Shown in pieces: positions 23,379 through 31,199 of a DNA stretch of 64,000 nt. This stretch comes from Allomesorhizobium sp043769475 (GTDB taxonomy: Bacteria > Pseudomonadota > Alphaproteobacteria > Rhizobiales > Rhizobiaceae), in the NCBI RefSeq assembly GCF_043769475.1, contig NZ_CP171729.1, positions 4,898,001 to 4,962,000 of the forward strand, written 5' to 3'. Within the stretch, counting starts at the first letter, position 1. Every line of letters starts with the position of its first letter. The position numbers and the translations under genes were made by a program. The notes under the pieces were generated by a model. The model was not told the origin of the DNA. It saw only the letters and a list, made by a program, of their open reading frames with translations, and ran no database searches.

Positions 23379-23939
23379 ATGACGAACGATTCCGATCGTG
23401 ACCTGGTCGGCCGCGTCGCCAGGGGCGACCGCGCCGCCGTGCGGCTTCTGTTCATGCGGCACCACGCACGGGTCTACCGCTTCGTGGCGCGCCAGACGGG
23501 ATCGGAAGCGATGGCGGACGACATAGCCAACGAAGTTTTCCTGGAACTGTGGCGGCAGGCGCCGCGCTTCGAGGGCCGGTCGGAAGTCTCGACCTGGCTT
23601 CTCGGCATCGCCCGCTTCAAGGCGCTGTCGCATTTGCGCAAGAAGAGCGAGGCGTGGCTCGACGAAGACGCCGCTGCGGCTGTCGCGGACAGCGCCGACA
23701 CGCCGGAAGTGACTGTGATGAAGGAGAACAAGGCGGCGGCGCTGAGGCGCATGGTCGACGCGCTGCCCGAGGAGCATCGCACGGTGGTCGACCTCGCCTA
23801 TTATCACGGCAAGTCGGTCGCCGAGATCGGCGAGATACTTTCGATACCGGTGGCAACGGTGAAGACCCGGATGTTTTATGCCCGCAAGAAGCTCGGCGAG
23901 GCGCTGAAGGCCGCCGGTCACGACAGAGGTTGGCCATGA
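23379..23939 (+). CDS. ECF-family RNA polymerase sigma factor
   Basis: 186 residues with only regions 2 and 4, as in ECF factors. Region 2 spans about 20-95 (FRFVARQ-type core helix, then DDIANEVFLELWRQAPRFEG). Region 4 spans about 125-180 (LPEEHRTVVDLAYYHGKSVA, then EIGEILSIPVATVKTRMFYA), where the -35 reading helix lies. The ATG at 23379 is followed by a 4-base ATGA overlap with the anti-sigma gene, typical of such pairs. It directs RNA polymerase to the candidate GAAC-N17-CGAC promoters at 23332-23356, 20753-20779 and 14711-14737. The stress signal is not known. Confidence 0.92.
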   Translation: MTNDSDRDLVGRVARGDRAAVRLLFMRHHARVYRFVARQTGSEAMADDIANEVFLELWRQAPRFEGRSEVSTWLLGIARFKALSHLRKKSEAWLDEDAAAAVADSADTPEVTVMKENKAAALRRMVDALPEEHRTVVDLAYYHGKSVAEIGEILSIPVATVKTRMFYARKKLGEALKAAGHDRGWP

Positions 23940-24604
23940 GCGCCGAGGAAAACATGTCGCGCCGCGACGAACTGGAAGCGCTGCTGCCTTTCTATCTGAA
24001 TGGCACGCTGGAAGGTGACGACCTCGAAGCCGTCGAGGAATGGCTGGCCTCCGACCCGGAGGCGGCGGTGGCGCTCGCCGAGGCGGATGAGGAGTTTGCC
24101 GGTGCGGTCGCCGCCAATGAGGCGCTGCGGCCGCCCGCCGATGCGCTGAGCCGCTTTTCGAAGGCGCTGGAGGCGGAAGCCGGGCCTGCGAGGACGCAGG
24201 CGGGAAAATCCTGGCTCGCCGGCGCCTGGGAACGGATCGCCGGCCCGCCGGCGGGGCTCGCCTGGGCGACGGCCGCCGCGGCGGTCATGCTGCTTGTCGT
24301 CCAGGCGGCGCTCGACACCGGCAGGCAGGGCGGAGATTTCGAGATAGCGGGAGAAGAAGGCGGCATCGGCATGATGCCGTTCGCCTTCGTCAAGTTCAAA
24401 CCGGAAGCGGAGATGGCCGACATCTCGGCCTTCCTCGTGGAAAATGGTGCGGCCATCGCGGGCGGTCCCACGGCGGGCGGCGTGTTCCGCATCGCCATCC
24501 CCGCGAAGACCCCCGCCGACTATGACAGGCTGGTCGGCCTTATTGCCGCCCAGCCCTTTACCGAGACTGTTTCCGAGGGCAGGAAACCAGCCAATGGCGG
24601 GTAG
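23936..24604 (+). CDS. Membrane anti-sigma factor
   Basis: 222 residues. The N-terminal part (about 10-60, EALLPFYLNGTLEGDDLEAV) fits the anti-sigma helical domain but lacks the HxxxCxxC zinc ligands. One membrane helix follows near 105-125 (GLAWATAAAAVMLLVVQAAL), so the C-terminal about 95 residues are periplasmic. That outer part (VKFKPEAEMADISAFLVENG, then GPTAGGVFRIAI) has the strand-helix-strand pattern of subtilisin propeptides. The gene overlaps the sigma gene by 4 bases and the protease gene by 11. It would hold the sigma factor at the membrane until a periplasmic signal frees it. Confidence 0.82.
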   Translation: MSAEENMSRRDELEALLPFYLNGTLEGDDLEAVEEWLASDPEAAVALAEADEEFAGAVAANEALRPPADALSRFSKALEAEAGPARTQAGKSWLAGAWERIAGPPAGLAWATAAAAVMLLVVQAALDTGRQGGDFEIAGEEGGIGMMPFAFVKFKPEAEMADISAFLVENGAAIAGGPTAGGVFRIAIPAKTPADYDRLVGLIAAQPFTETVSEGRKPANGG

Positions 24605-26030
24605 GGCATTCAGGATTGCGGCGTTTTCGGCGGCCGTGCTTATAGGCGCGGCTCCCGCTTTGGCGCAGACCAACGATCCTTCCGGCGCGCTGGCGACCGA
24701 TCGGCTGTCGGTTCGGCCGGAAGGCACAGGTCCGGCCGATGATCGCGGCAGGCAAAGCGCGGTGCTGCTGCCGGATTTGCTGTTCGACCTGTTTCCCAAT
24801 CCGGCCGGCGGCGAACCGGCCCAGCCGGGCAGCGGCGCGGGACAGGCACCCGCGACCTCGCAGGCGGGAGGAACGCCGCCTGTGCCGGCGCAAAATCCGC
24901 TCGGCCCGGCTGCTGCCACTGCTGCGCGCCAGCCGCTCGCCGCACCGGCGCAGGCGATCGCCGGCGAATTCGTTCCCGACGAGGTGCTGGTCACAATCGA
25001 AGGCGACGGCGCGGCCGTTCAGGACATCGCGGCGGATTTCGGACTCGAAGTCCGCTCACAGCGGCTTTCGACGCTGCTCGGCCTGACCGTCGTGCGCTTC
25101 GGCATCCCCGACGGGCGGCCGGTCGGCATCGTGCTGGCCCAGCTTGCCGCCGACGGCCGCGCGCAGGGCCGCGTGCCCAACCATGTCTACGACCTCCAGC
25201 AGGCGCCGGCCGTCGTCAATTACGCCTTCCAGCGCATCGCGCTGGATTCCACCGCGGCCAGCGGCAAGGATGTGCGCATCGCCGTCATCGACACGGCGGT
25301 GGACGAAACGCATCCCGCATTGAAAGGCGCCATAGCCGAGATTTTCGACGCCATGCCGGAGGTCGAGATCGCGTCGCGCGACCATGGTACCTCGGTTGCC
25401 GGGCTGATCGCCGGCACCGGGCCGTTCCGCGGCATGGCCCCGGGATCGAGCATCTACCACGCCCGCGCGTTCGAGGACGGCAAGTCGACCATGGACACCA
25501 TCCTCGGCGCGCTCGACTGGGCAGCGGGCAAGGATGTGCGCATCATCAATATGAGCTTTGTCGGGCCCGCGAACGAACTGCTTGAAACCGCCTGCCGCAA
25601 TGCGCGGGCGCGAAACATGGTGCTGATCGCGGCGGCCGGCAACAACGGCCCGAAGGCGCCGTTCGGCTACCCCGCCGCCTATGCCGGCGTGACTGCGGTG
25701 ACCGCGACCGACGAGCAGGACCGGCTGATGCAGCAGGCCAATCGCGGCCCTTATGTCTATCTGTCGGCGCCCGGCGTCGACATGATCGCGCCGGTCGGCG
25801 GCGGCTCCGACCTCGTCACCGGCACCTCGTTCGCCGCCGCGATCGTCTCGGGCGCGGTCGCCAACCTGATCCGCAGCAATCCGGAGCGCTCGGCCGACTG
25901 GATCGAGAAGGCGCTGGCCGAGACCGCGACCGATCTCGGCAGCGCCGGCCGCGACGGCGATTTCGGCTACGGCCTGCTCAACGCCAAGGCGGCGGACGCC
26001 TCGAAGGAAGCGGATGCGGCGAAGGAATAG
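24594..26030 (+). CDS. Secreted S8 (subtilisin-like) serine protease
   Basis: 478 residues, exported. The ATG at 24594 overlaps the anti-sigma stop and opens a signal peptide (MAGRAFRIAAFSAAVLIGAA, cleavage near ALAQ). A proline/alanine-rich linker (about 30-120) and a propeptide-like domain (about 125-200, PDEVLVTIEGDGAAVQDIAA) precede the catalytic domain. The triad is visible: Asp233 in IAVIDTAVDE, His264 in RDHGTSVAGL and Ser412 in GTSFAAAIVSG; the oxyanion Asn lies in AAAGNNGP. Being in one operon with the sigma and anti-sigma genes, it may process regulon products or act on the anti-sigma factor. It is expected to be active in the periplasm or outside the cell. Confidence 0.9.
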   Translation: MAGRAFRIAAFSAAVLIGAAPALAQTNDPSGALATDRLSVRPEGTGPADDRGRQSAVLLPDLLFDLFPNPAGGEPAQPGSGAGQAPATSQAGGTPPVPAQNPLGPAAATAARQPLAAPAQAIAGEFVPDEVLVTIEGDGAAVQDIAADFGLEVRSQRLSTLLGLTVVRFGIPDGRPVGIVLAQLAADGRAQGRVPNHVYDLQQAPAVVNYAFQRIALDSTAASGKDVRIAVIDTAVDETHPALKGAIAEIFDAMPEVEIASRDHGTSVAGLIAGTGPFRGMAPGSSIYHARAFEDGKSTMDTILGALDWAAGKDVRIINMSFVGPANELLETACRNARARNMVLIAAAGNNGPKAPFGYPAAYAGVTAVTATDEQDRLMQQANRGPYVYLSAPGVDMIAPVGGGSDLVTGTSFAAAIVSGAVANLIRSNPERSADWIEKALAETATDLGSAGRDGDFGYGLLNAKAADASKEADAAKE

Positions 26031-26036
26031 GCGCGG

Positions 26037-27059
26037 TCAGCCCGCCGCTCCGGCGATCGAGCCGCGGACCACGAGGTCGACCGGCCAGATTTCGCCGCGC
26101 GCGCCTTCTTCCAGGCCCGAAATCCGCGCCGCCAGGCGTTCCGCGATCCGCGCGCCTGCCGCCCGGATCGACGAGCGCGTCGTCGACAGCGGCACGGAAA
26201 AATGCTCTGGCCTCAGCCATGGAAACACGTCGTCATGGGCGATCAGCGACACGTCGCCAGGGATGGTAAGGCCGAGATCGCGCACCGCGCGCACTACGCC
26301 GAGCGCCATGATCAGGCTGGAGCAGGCGATCGCCGTCGGCGGCTCGGGCTGCTCGAGCAGGCTGCGCGCCGAGCGGTAGCCGTTCTCCTCGGTCATCGCC
26401 ACCGAGCGGATCCTTTCGGGCGGCAGCGCCAGCCCGGCGGAAGCAAGCGCACGCCTGACGCCGCGCTCGCGGAAGATCGCAAAAGTCTGCCCGTCGTCGC
26501 CATTGATCAGCGCAACGCGCCGGTGGCCGAGTTGGACCAGCAGGCGCGCCGCCTCGTGGAACGCACCTTCATTGTCTATGTCAAGGAAGGGATAGTCGAA
26601 GTCGAGCCCTTCGGCGCGGCCGTGCACCAGGAAAGGCAGGCCGAGCTGGTTGACCAGCGAGATGCGCCGGTCGGCGGGGCGCGGCGCGGAGATATAGACG
26701 GCATCGACCTGCTTGTTGGCGGCGACGCGGCGGTAGGTCGTCTCCTCGTCGTCGGCGTCGGCCGGGCTGAGCACGAGATCGAGCTCATGCGAGCGCGCAT
26801 AATCGCCCAGTCCCGACAGGAACTCGACGAAATGCGGGTCGATGTCGACCGAGGCGCCGGTCGGCAGCACATAACCGATCATGCCGGCCTTGCCGGTCGC
26901 CAGACGCCTGGCGCTCGGATTCGGCCGGTAGCCGTGGCGCTTGGCAGCGTCGGTGACGCGGCGGCGGGTTTCCTCGCTGACCTCCGGATAGCCGTTCAGC
27001 GCCCGGCTCACCGTCGTCTGCGAAAGTTGCAGCATGTGCGACAGCTGTTTGAGGTTCAC
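26037..27059 (-). CDS. aglR: LacI-family repressor AglR
   Basis: 340 residues, the usual LacI length. The helix-turn-helix is at the N-terminus (VNLKQLSHMLQLSQTTVSRA, then LNGYPEVS), followed by the hinge and a periplasmic-binding-like effector domain ending GDVSLIAHDD and beyond. The GTG at 27059 with GGAG upstream is chosen over longer readings because it places the HTH at the usual residue. It is divergent from aglE, and palindromic AAAGCGCTTT operators stand before both genes. By analogy with the alpha-glucoside system of Sinorhizobium it should repress aglEFGAK until alpha-glucosides are present. It converges on the protease gene with only 6 bases between. Confidence 0.88.
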   Translation of the reverse strand: MNLKQLSHMLQLSQTTVSRALNGYPEVSEETRRRVTDAAKRHGYRPNPSARRLATGKAGMIGYVLPTGASVDIDPHFVEFLSGLGDYARSHELDLVLSPADADDEETTYRRVAANKQVDAVYISAPRPADRRISLVNQLGLPFLVHGRAEGLDFDYPFLDIDNEGAFHEAARLLVQLGHRRVALINGDDGQTFAIFRERGVRRALASAGLALPPERIRSVAMTEENGYRSARSLLEQPEPPTAIACSSLIMALGVVRAVRDLGLTIPGDVSLIAHDDVFPWLRPEHFSVPLSTTRSSIRAAGARIAERLAARISGLEEGARGEIWPVDLVVRGSIAGAAG

Positions 27060-27076
27060 CGTGGGGCTCCAGATTC

Positions 27077-27090
27077 TCAAAGCGCTTTGA
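27077..27090. promoter_or_regulatory. LacI-type operator before aglR
   Basis: TCAAAGCGCTTTGA, a perfect 14-bp palindrome with the CG centre typical of LacI-family operators, 18 bases before the aglR GTG. It shares the 12-base core CAAAGCGCTTTG with the site before aglE. Confidence 0.8.
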
Positions 27091-27283
27091 AATACGGCCG
27101 GATTGGCGCTTTTGTCTCTCATTGCGCGACATCCACTATAAGTCGCGGATCGCCTGTTCAGAAGCGATATTGCATGCTGCAGCGCCAAAAAAGCATGCTG
27201 CACTGCGCGGTTCTCGCATTCTAAATCGGTTTATGGGCCGGGCCTCTTGACTCTTTGCCGGTTCGGTGGCGTGCTGCAGTCAG

Positions 27284-27297
27284 CCAAAGCGCTTTGG
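27284..27297. promoter_or_regulatory. LacI-type operator before aglE
   Basis: CCAAAGCGCTTTGG, a perfect 14-bp palindrome 112 bases before the aglE ATG. With the copy at 27077-27090 it frames the divergent promoter region, so AglR could loop or repress both directions. Confidence 0.8.
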
Positions 27298-27408
27298 GAG
27301 CTCTACCTATGCGGTTGCGAACCGCGCGGGGCTGGGGCACATTCGAGCGGCCGCCGGCAGGACGGAATGGAGGTTCCGTCCCCATTGAGAACCGTTGGGA
27401 GGATTACC

Positions 27409-28767
27409 ATGAAAAAAACCCTGATGCTGGGCGCCGCCCTTGCCGCGCTCGCTTTTGGCGCGCCGGCTCATGCCGAACTGAAGTTCAAGCCGGGCGAGGA
27501 CGCCGCCCGCTTCACCTGGGCCAATTTCGAAGAGCTGAAGAAAGTCGACCTGAAGGGCGAGACCCTGTCGATCTTCGGCCCTTGGCGCGGCGAAGACGAG
27601 GCGCTGGTCCGCTCGGTGCTGGAATATTTCAGCGAGGCTACCGGCGCGACGATCAACTATTCGTCGTCGGAAAACTACGAGCAGCAGATCGTCATCGACA
27701 CCCAGGCAGGCAGCCCGCCGAACATCGCGATCCTGCCGCAGCCGGGCCTTCTCCAGGATCTGGCGTCCAAGGGACTGCTCATCCCGCTCGGCGACGACGT
27801 CGCCACCTTCGTGAAGGACAATTACGGCGCGGGACAATCCTGGGTCGACCTCGGCACCTATAAGGACAAGGACGGCGCCGAGAAGTTCTTCGGGTTCCCC
27901 TACAAGGCGGACCTGAAATCGCTGGTCTGGTATGTGCCCGAGAATTTCGAGGAAGCCGGCTATGAAGTGCCGAAGACCTGGGAGGAGCTCCAAGCGCTGA
28001 CCGACCAGATCGTCGAGGACGGCGGCGTGCCGTGGTGCATCGGCCTCGGCTCCGGCGGAGCGACCGGCTGGCCGGCGACCGACTGGGTCGAGGACATCAT
28101 GCTGCGCACGCAGCCGCCGGAAACCTACGACAAGTGGGCGACCAACGAGATCCCCTTCAACGATCCGGCTGTCGTCAACGCGCTGCAGATCTTCGCCGAC
28201 ATCGCCACCAACGACAAATATGTCGACGGCGGCAAGGCCGCGGTCGCGGCGACCGACTTCCGCGACAGCCCGAAGGGCCTCTTCGGCATCCCGCCGAAAT
28301 GCTACCTGCACCGCCAGGCCTCGTTCATCTCGTCCTTCTTCCCGGAAGGCACGCAGCTCGGCGAGGACGCCGATTTCTTCTACCTGCCGCCGATGGCCTC
28401 CAAGCCGGAACTTGGCAGTCCCGTTCTCGGCGCCGGCACGCTGGTCGCGATCACCAAGGACTCGAAAGCCGCGCGCGAATTCATAAAGTTCCTCGAAATG
28501 CCGATCGCGCACGAAATCTGGATGGCGCAGTCGGGCCTGCTCACGCCGCTCAAGTCGGCGAACAAGGATGCCTACGCCAATGAGGCGCTGAAGAAGCAGG
28601 GCGAAATCCTGGTCAACGCATCGACCTTCCGCTTCGACGGTTCCGACCTGATGCCCGGCAAGATCGGCGCGGGCGCCTTCTGGACCGGCATGATCGACCT
28701 CGTCGGCGGCAAGCCGGCGGCCGACGTGGCAGCGGACATCCAGAAGAGCTGGGACGCGATCAAGTAG
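27409..28767 (+). CDS. aglE: Alpha-glucoside ABC transporter substrate-binding protein AglE
   Basis: The periplasmic binding protein for alpha-glucosides such as sucrose, maltose and trehalose, 452 residues. The ATG at 27409 has GGGAGGA upstream and opens a signal peptide (MKKTLMLGAALAALAFGAPA, then HAEL). The mature chain is a family 1 solute-binding protein, with the early LSIFGPWRGEDE strand and the internal GLGSGGATGWPATDW segment seen in AglE proteins. It heads the aglEFGAK operon. A long inverted repeat fills the gap to aglF, so it is likely expressed more strongly than the membrane genes. Confidence 0.92.
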   Translation: MKKTLMLGAALAALAFGAPAHAELKFKPGEDAARFTWANFEELKKVDLKGETLSIFGPWRGEDEALVRSVLEYFSEATGATINYSSSENYEQQIVIDTQAGSPPNIAILPQPGLLQDLASKGLLIPLGDDVATFVKDNYGAGQSWVDLGTYKDKDGAEKFFGFPYKADLKSLVWYVPENFEEAGYEVPKTWEELQALTDQIVEDGGVPWCIGLGSGGATGWPATDWVEDIMLRTQPPETYDKWATNEIPFNDPAVVNALQIFADIATNDKYVDGGKAAVAATDFRDSPKGLFGIPPKCYLHRQASFISSFFPEGTQLGEDADFFYLPPMASKPELGSPVLGAGTLVAITKDSKAAREFIKFLEMPIAHEIWMAQSGLLTPLKSANKDAYANEALKKQGEILVNASTFRFDGSDLMPGKIGAGAFWTGMIDLVGGKPAADVAADIQKSWDAIK

Positions 28768-28781
28768 CGACCGTGCGGAGC

Positions 28782-28965
28782 GTGCGTCCTTCGAGGCACG
28801 CTCCGCTCGCACCTCAGGATGAGGGATGTTGGCGCTGCCTCCTCATTCCTGCCGGTACCATCCCGCGGAAATCACGAGGGCAGCTGCCATCCGGAGGCTT
28901 AAGGCAGCGCTGAGCTTCCTCATCCTGAGGTGCGAACCCCGCAAGGTGAGCCTCGAAGGACGCAC
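28782..28965. repeat. RIME-like large inverted repeat between aglE and aglF
   Basis: The left arm (gtgcgtccttcgagg, then ctcgcacctcaggatgagg) and right arm (cctcatcctgaggtgcgaa, then cctcgaaggacgcac) are inverted copies about 45 bases long around a roughly 95-base centre. The sequence matches the style of RIME elements, rhizobial intergenic mosaics with two big palindromes. No gene is seen in the 258-base gap. Confidence 0.75.
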
Positions 28966-29025
28966 GGTGACATAGGCCGCGCGTCCAGAACGTACCAAAG
29001 AGTTCAACGAGGAGGGGAGGAACCT

Positions 29026-30039
29026 ATGGCGGCTCAGATTTTTTCGGGGATCCTGGTCATCATCATCGGCGTCGGCGGCTGCGTCGCCTATTTCTGGGGT
29101 GCCAACAAGCTGCTCGACGTGATCTTTCCCTCGCGCGGCGTGAAAGGCGGGGCGGCTATCGACAATCTGCGCCGCCAGGGCATAATCCGGCCATGGCTCT
29201 TCATCGGGCCGGCCCTGATCATCCTCGTCGTCTACCTAATCTACCCGGTGTATCAGACGGTGATCCTGTCATTCCATGATCGCGGCGGTGAGAATTTCGT
29301 CGGGCTGGCCAATTATTCCTGGGCATTCGGGGACCGCGAGTTCCGCAACTCGATCTTCAACAACCTGCTCTGGCTTCTGGTCGTTCCGGCCGCCTGCACC
29401 TTCCTCGGGCTGGTGATCGCCGTTCTGACCGACAAGATCTGGTGGGGCACGATCGCCAAGAGCCTGATCTTCCTGCCGCTTGCAATTTCCTTTGTCGGCG
29501 CCAGCGTCATCTGGAAGTTCGTCTATGAATATCGCGGCGACGGCCAGACCCAGATAGGCATCCTCAATTCCATCGTGCAGTTCTTCGGCGGTTCGCCGCA
29601 GGTCTGGATATCGCTGCCGTTCTGGAACAATTTCTTCCTCATGGTCATCCTGATCTGGATCCAGACCGGCTTCGCCATGGTCATCCTGTCGTCGGCGCTG
29701 CGCGGCATTCCCGAGGAGACGCTGGAAGCCGCCGTCATCGACGGGGCAAACCCGTTCCAGATTTTCTGGAAGATCATGATCCCGCAGATATGGGGCACGA
29801 TCGCCGTCGTCTGGACCACCATCACCATACTGGTGCTGAAGGTGTTCGACATCGTGCTGACGATGACCAACGGCCAGTGGAACAGCCAGGTTCTCGCCAA
29901 CCTCATGTTCGACTGGATGTTCCGCGGCGGCGGCGATTTCGGCCGCGGCGCGACGATCGCCATCATCATTATGCTCGCGGTGCTGCCGATCATGATCTGG
30001 AACATCCGCCAGGCCAACAAAGAGACCGGAGGACACTGA
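29026..30039 (+). CDS. aglF: Alpha-glucoside ABC transporter permease AglF
   Basis: An inner-membrane permease of the CUT1 class, 337 residues, longer than MalF-type average at its N-terminus, where an extra hydrophobic segment (ILVIIIGVGGCVAYF) precedes the usual six helices. The ATPase-contact loop is EETLEAAVIDGANPFQIFWK. The ATG at 29026 has GGAGGGGAGG upstream. The stop is one base before the aglG start. Confidence 0.92.
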   Translation: MAAQIFSGILVIIIGVGGCVAYFWGANKLLDVIFPSRGVKGGAAIDNLRRQGIIRPWLFIGPALIILVVYLIYPVYQTVILSFHDRGGENFVGLANYSWAFGDREFRNSIFNNLLWLLVVPAACTFLGLVIAVLTDKIWWGTIAKSLIFLPLAISFVGASVIWKFVYEYRGDGQTQIGILNSIVQFFGGSPQVWISLPFWNNFFLMVILIWIQTGFAMVILSSALRGIPEETLEAAVIDGANPFQIFWKIMIPQIWGTIAVVWTTITILVLKVFDIVLTMTNGQWNSQVLANLMFDWMFRGGGDFGRGATIAIIIMLAVLPIMIWNIRQANKETGGH

Positions 30040-30040
30040 G

Positions 30041-31195
30041 ATGGCCAATCCGACCGGCAAGTCCTACGTCGGCCGCTTCGGCGTCCATATCGCGGTACTC
30101 TTCTTCGTGGCGCTCTGGACGCTTCCGACGCTCGGCATCCTGATCTCCTCACTGCGCGACAAGGATCAGATCATCGTCTCCGGCTGGTGGACTGCGCTTA
30201 CGAGTTCCACCCAGACCGAGGCCGGGCGGCTGCCGTCGCCTAACACGGCGGTCGAAAGGGACGGCAAGTTCGTTCTGGAAGGCAATCTGTTCGAGCAGCC
30301 GGGAAGCCGCTCGATCACCAACTTCGGCATCCGCGCCCAGGCGCCGACGGAATTCGAGGCCGGCAGCGTTGCCGCTCTCGGCGACGGCGAGACCCTGCAG
30401 GTCAACGCCGACGGCGGTTTCATCATGACGATGCCGGCTGCTTCCGACGCGACACGCGGCCGCCGCGTCTATTATGCCGCGACCGTGCCGCCGCGATTCA
30501 CCACCGAAAACTACGCGAACGTGCTGTTTTCCGAAGGCATAGGCCGCTCCTTCATCAACTCGCTGACGGTGACCATACCGGCGACCGTCATCCCGATCAT
30601 GATCGCCGCCTTCGCCGCCTATGCGCTCGCCTGGATGCGCTTTCCCGGCCGCGCGCTGCTGATCGCCACAATCATCGGCCTGCTCGTCGTGCCGCTGCAG
30701 ATGACGCTGATCCCCCTTCTGGAACTGTATAATGGCGTGGGGGAACTGTTCGGCGTGCCGTCCAAGACCTATCTCGGCATATGGCTCGCGCATACCGGTT
30801 TCGGCCTGCCTTTCGCGATCTACCTCTTGAGGAGCTACATGGCTGGCCTGCCACGCGAATTGATGGAATCGGCGCGCATCGATGGCGCCAGCGACTTCGA
30901 GATATTCGTCAAGATCGTGCTGCCGCTGTCGTTCCCGGTGCTTGCTTCGTTCGCCATCTTCCAGTTCCTCTGGGTCTGGAACGATCTGCTGGTCGCCATG
31001 GTTTTCCTGGGCTCGGGCTCGGACCAGCTGGTCCTGACCGGCAGGCTCAACGCGCTGCTCGGTTCGCGCGGTGGCGATTGGGAAATCCTGACGGCTTCGG
31101 CCTTCGTGACGATCATCGTGCCGCTGATTGTGTTCTTCTCGCTGCAACGCTATTTCGTCCGCGGTCTGCTCGCGGGCTCGGTCAAAGGAGGCTGA
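30041..31195 (+). CDS. aglG: Alpha-glucoside ABC transporter permease AglG
   Basis: The second permease, 384 residues. After the first helix a periplasmic insertion of about 100 residues (around 45-150) makes it longer than MalG; AglG proteins are known for this. The ATPase-contact loop is RELMESARIDGASDFEIFVK, and the tail reads LLAGSVKGG. The ATG is one base after the aglF stop with GGAGGACACTGAG upstream. The stop is 4 bases before the aglA start. Confidence 0.92.
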   Translation: MANPTGKSYVGRFGVHIAVLFFVALWTLPTLGILISSLRDKDQIIVSGWWTALTSSTQTEAGRLPSPNTAVERDGKFVLEGNLFEQPGSRSITNFGIRAQAPTEFEAGSVAALGDGETLQVNADGGFIMTMPAASDATRGRRVYYAATVPPRFTTENYANVLFSEGIGRSFINSLTVTIPATVIPIMIAAFAAYALAWMRFPGRALLIATIIGLLVVPLQMTLIPLLELYNGVGELFGVPSKTYLGIWLAHTGFGLPFAIYLLRSYMAGLPRELMESARIDGASDFEIFVKIVLPLSFPVLASFAIFQFLWVWNDLLVAMVFLGSGSDQLVLTGRLNALLGSRGGDWEILTASAFVTIIVPLIVFFSLQRYFVRGLLAGSVKGG

Positions 31196-31199
31196 TATC

